From Pseudarthrobacter oxydans (GTDB taxonomy: Bacteria > Actinomycetota > Actinomycetes > Actinomycetales > Micrococcaceae): 64,000 nt of DNA. Where the stretch lies: contig NZ_JAUSSN010000007.1 of the NCBI RefSeq assembly GCF_030812335.1, positions 186,001 through 250,000 of the forward strand, given 5' to 3'. A program made the translations under genes and the position numbers. A model generated the notes under the pieces. That model saw nothing but the letters and a program-made list of their open reading frames with translations. It was not told the DNA's origin and did not search any database. Of this stretch, positions 62,956 through 64,000 are shown in pieces (position 1 is the stretch's first letter; the number at the start of each line of letters is the position of its first letter).

Positions 62956-62983
62956 GGACCGAAAGCCGACCGATAAGGGGACT
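62956..62983. repeat. 28-bp res-like palindrome (degenerate)
   Basis: Left half GGACCGAAAGCCG (nearly the same as the left half at 57139), centre AC, right half (complement) AGTCCCCTTATCG. It lies 25 bp before the hydrolase start. Confidence 0.4.
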
Positions 62984-63008
62984 CGCATGCGGGCGATACG
63001 GTCAGGGG

Positions 63009-63830
63009 ATGGACGCGCACATGGACTCTACCCGAAGCTTCGTTGTAGACGTTGGACCGGAAGATCGGATTCACTGCATCGACACCGGCGGCGACGGACT
63101 GCCCGTCGTGATCCTGCACGGGCTGGCGGGCAGCTCCCGGGAGTTTTTCGCCACGGCTGGGGCCTTGCCCGAATTCCGAACGGTTCTGGTTGACCTTCGC
63201 GGACATGGACAGAGCACACGTACTCCCAGCGATCTCTCCCGCGAGGCTTTCGTGGCCGACGTCGTACAAGTGATCGAAACGGCGGTGGGCGGACCTGTCG
63301 CCCTGGTGGGCCAGTCGATGGGCGGGCATACGGCGATGCTCGTTGCCGCTGCACGGCCTGATCTTGTCTCAAAGCTGGTGCTGCTTGAATCCAATGCCGG
63401 CGGAGGCACCTCTGCCGAATACGAGGTCTTGGGCGATTTCTTCCGGTCCTGGCCCGTGCCGTTTCCGGACCGCGAGGCCGCCCGCGCGCACCTGGGTGAC
63501 GACCCACTACCGCGGGCCTGGGTGGCCGACTTGGAAGAAAGGGCCGACGGCCTGTGGCCGCGGTTCGACGCTGACGTAATGGTCAAGACGATGAACAACG
63601 TCGTCGTCCCTCGCTGGGCAGAGTGGGAGGGCGTGAATGCCCCGGCTCTTGTGGTGTATGGCGAAAAGGGAATGTTCTCCGCGGAGGAGAAGAGCGCGTT
63701 CGTGGTGCGCGGACGGAACGTCCAGCGCGTGGACCTCGCGGGAGCATCGCATGATGGACACCTGGATGCCTTCGATGAATGGGCCGCGGTACTGCGCGCA
63801 TTTCTCGCGGGCATCCAGAGCTGCCCGTAA
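63009..63830 (+). CDS. alpha/beta hydrolase
   Basis: 273 aa from ATG 63009 (MDAHMDSTRSF). Oxyanion strand VILHGLAGSSREF, DLRGHGQS, nucleophile VGQSMGGHTAM, acid in the YGEKGMFSAEEK region and His in GASHDGHLDAFDEW. It fits the haloperoxidase/esterase-like group. Substrate unknown. A start further upstream (62916) would include a res-like site and is unlikely. Confidence 0.83.
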   Translation: MDAHMDSTRSFVVDVGPEDRIHCIDTGGDGLPVVILHGLAGSSREFFATAGALPEFRTVLVDLRGHGQSTRTPSDLSREAFVADVVQVIETAVGGPVALVGQSMGGHTAMLVAAARPDLVSKLVLLESNAGGGTSAEYEVLGDFFRSWPVPFPDREAARAHLGDDPLPRAWVADLEERADGLWPRFDADVMVKTMNNVVVPRWAEWEGVNAPALVVYGEKGMFSAEEKSAFVVRGRNVQRVDLAGASHDGHLDAFDEWAAVLRAFLAGIQSCP

Positions 63831-63941
63831 GACGGTCCTATTTGGGAACCCTGGCCGACGCAAACTGCTTCCGGCAGGCTGGGATGAATTCTCCCAAATA
63901 CGGACGGAGCGAACCGCCGCCGTACATCGGAAAAAGGATGC

Positions 63942-64000
63942 CTAGTCGATTTTGATCTCGCTGATGATCCGGTCAAGGGCAGTCTGGGTCGCCTTAAGGT
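63942..64000 (-). CDS. 3' end of an unidentified gene
   Basis: The last 18 codons (LKATQTALDRIISEIKID then TAG) of a minus-strand gene that continues beyond the right edge. The helical end is plausible as coding sequence, but too little is present for a family. The 111 bp before it (63831-63941) show no gene. Confidence 0.45.
   Translation of the reverse strand, partial: LKATQTALDRIISEIKID

Noticed and set aside
35600..62983. classical integron (IntI plus attC) or CRISPR array as explanation of the repeated palindromes
   Set aside because: No tyrosine recombinase of the IntI type and no 57-140-bp attC folds are seen. The repeats are not regularly spaced and no cas genes are present.
35600..62983. 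palindromes as simple transcription terminators
   Set aside because: They lack T-runs, have a 2-bp centre instead of a loop, and several lie upstream of or far from gene ends; true terminators in this window (for example 46387-46415) look different.

Overview
The window is a high-GC actinobacterial chromosome segment, most likely from the Micrococcaceae (Arthrobacter/Pseudarthrobacter type). Three things point there: the gene order, the many GTG starts with apparently leaderless promoters, and blocks that also occur in Mycobacterium tuberculosis (Rv2175c-pknL-aroG-plsC-fadD15, and gcvH-garA-ftsR-Rv1829-Rv1830).

Conserved part, about 1-34.9 kb. It opens with an Rv2175c-like DNA-binding protein (cut by the edge) and a secreted LysM/transglycosylase. 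A PASTA Ser/Thr kinase, class II DAHP synthase, acyltransferase, two tandem esterase-like hydrolases, a membrane protein, a ROK glucokinase and a long-chain acyl-CoA ligase follow. Next come pyruvate carboxylase, an orphan ParA ATPase, the gcvH-garA-ftsR block and its two downstream genes, an Fpg/Nei glycosylase, a nitrilase and tRNA-Pro(GGG). A tight minus-strand operon, parA-scpA-scpB-rluB-tyrA-cmk-plsC-der, covers chromosome segregation, pseudouridylation, tyrosine and CTP synthesis, phospholipid and ribosome assembly. The part ends with a C4-dicarboxylate symporter divergent from its CitA/DcuS-type two-component system.

Accessory part, about 34.9-64 kb. It is a patchwork of one- to three-gene units in both orientations. 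It starts with a small serine recombinase (resolvase). The units include two inverted paralogous copies of an ECF sigma factor/membrane partner pair, two NUDIX hydrolases, lipoproteins, a secreted NucA/NucB nuclease with a likely immunity partner, and a HEPN-like protein. Further on are a run of P-loop kinases, a TPR protein, an MmyB-type regulator/MFS exporter pair, two GNAT acetyltransferases, MepB and an alpha/beta hydrolase. Broken genes (a second resolvase, RidA, a kinase remnant) show turnover.

The most unusual signal is a set of about fifteen imperfect 28-bp palindromes: two 13-bp half-sites near YGYCCGTTNAAGG around a 2-bp centre, often AT. I see them only in gaps of the accessory part, often within 0-50 bp after a stop codon. 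In size and layout they resemble resolvase crossover sites (res site I of Tn3/gamma-delta), and a cluster lies just upstream of the resolvase gene. A 17-bp exact direct repeat within a composite site near the resolvase recurs at 60.84 kb and brackets 25.2 kb. I propose a cassette array built on serine-recombinase sites, similar in logic to an integron but not in enzyme or site type. This is an inference from reading by eye and needs a computed motif search.
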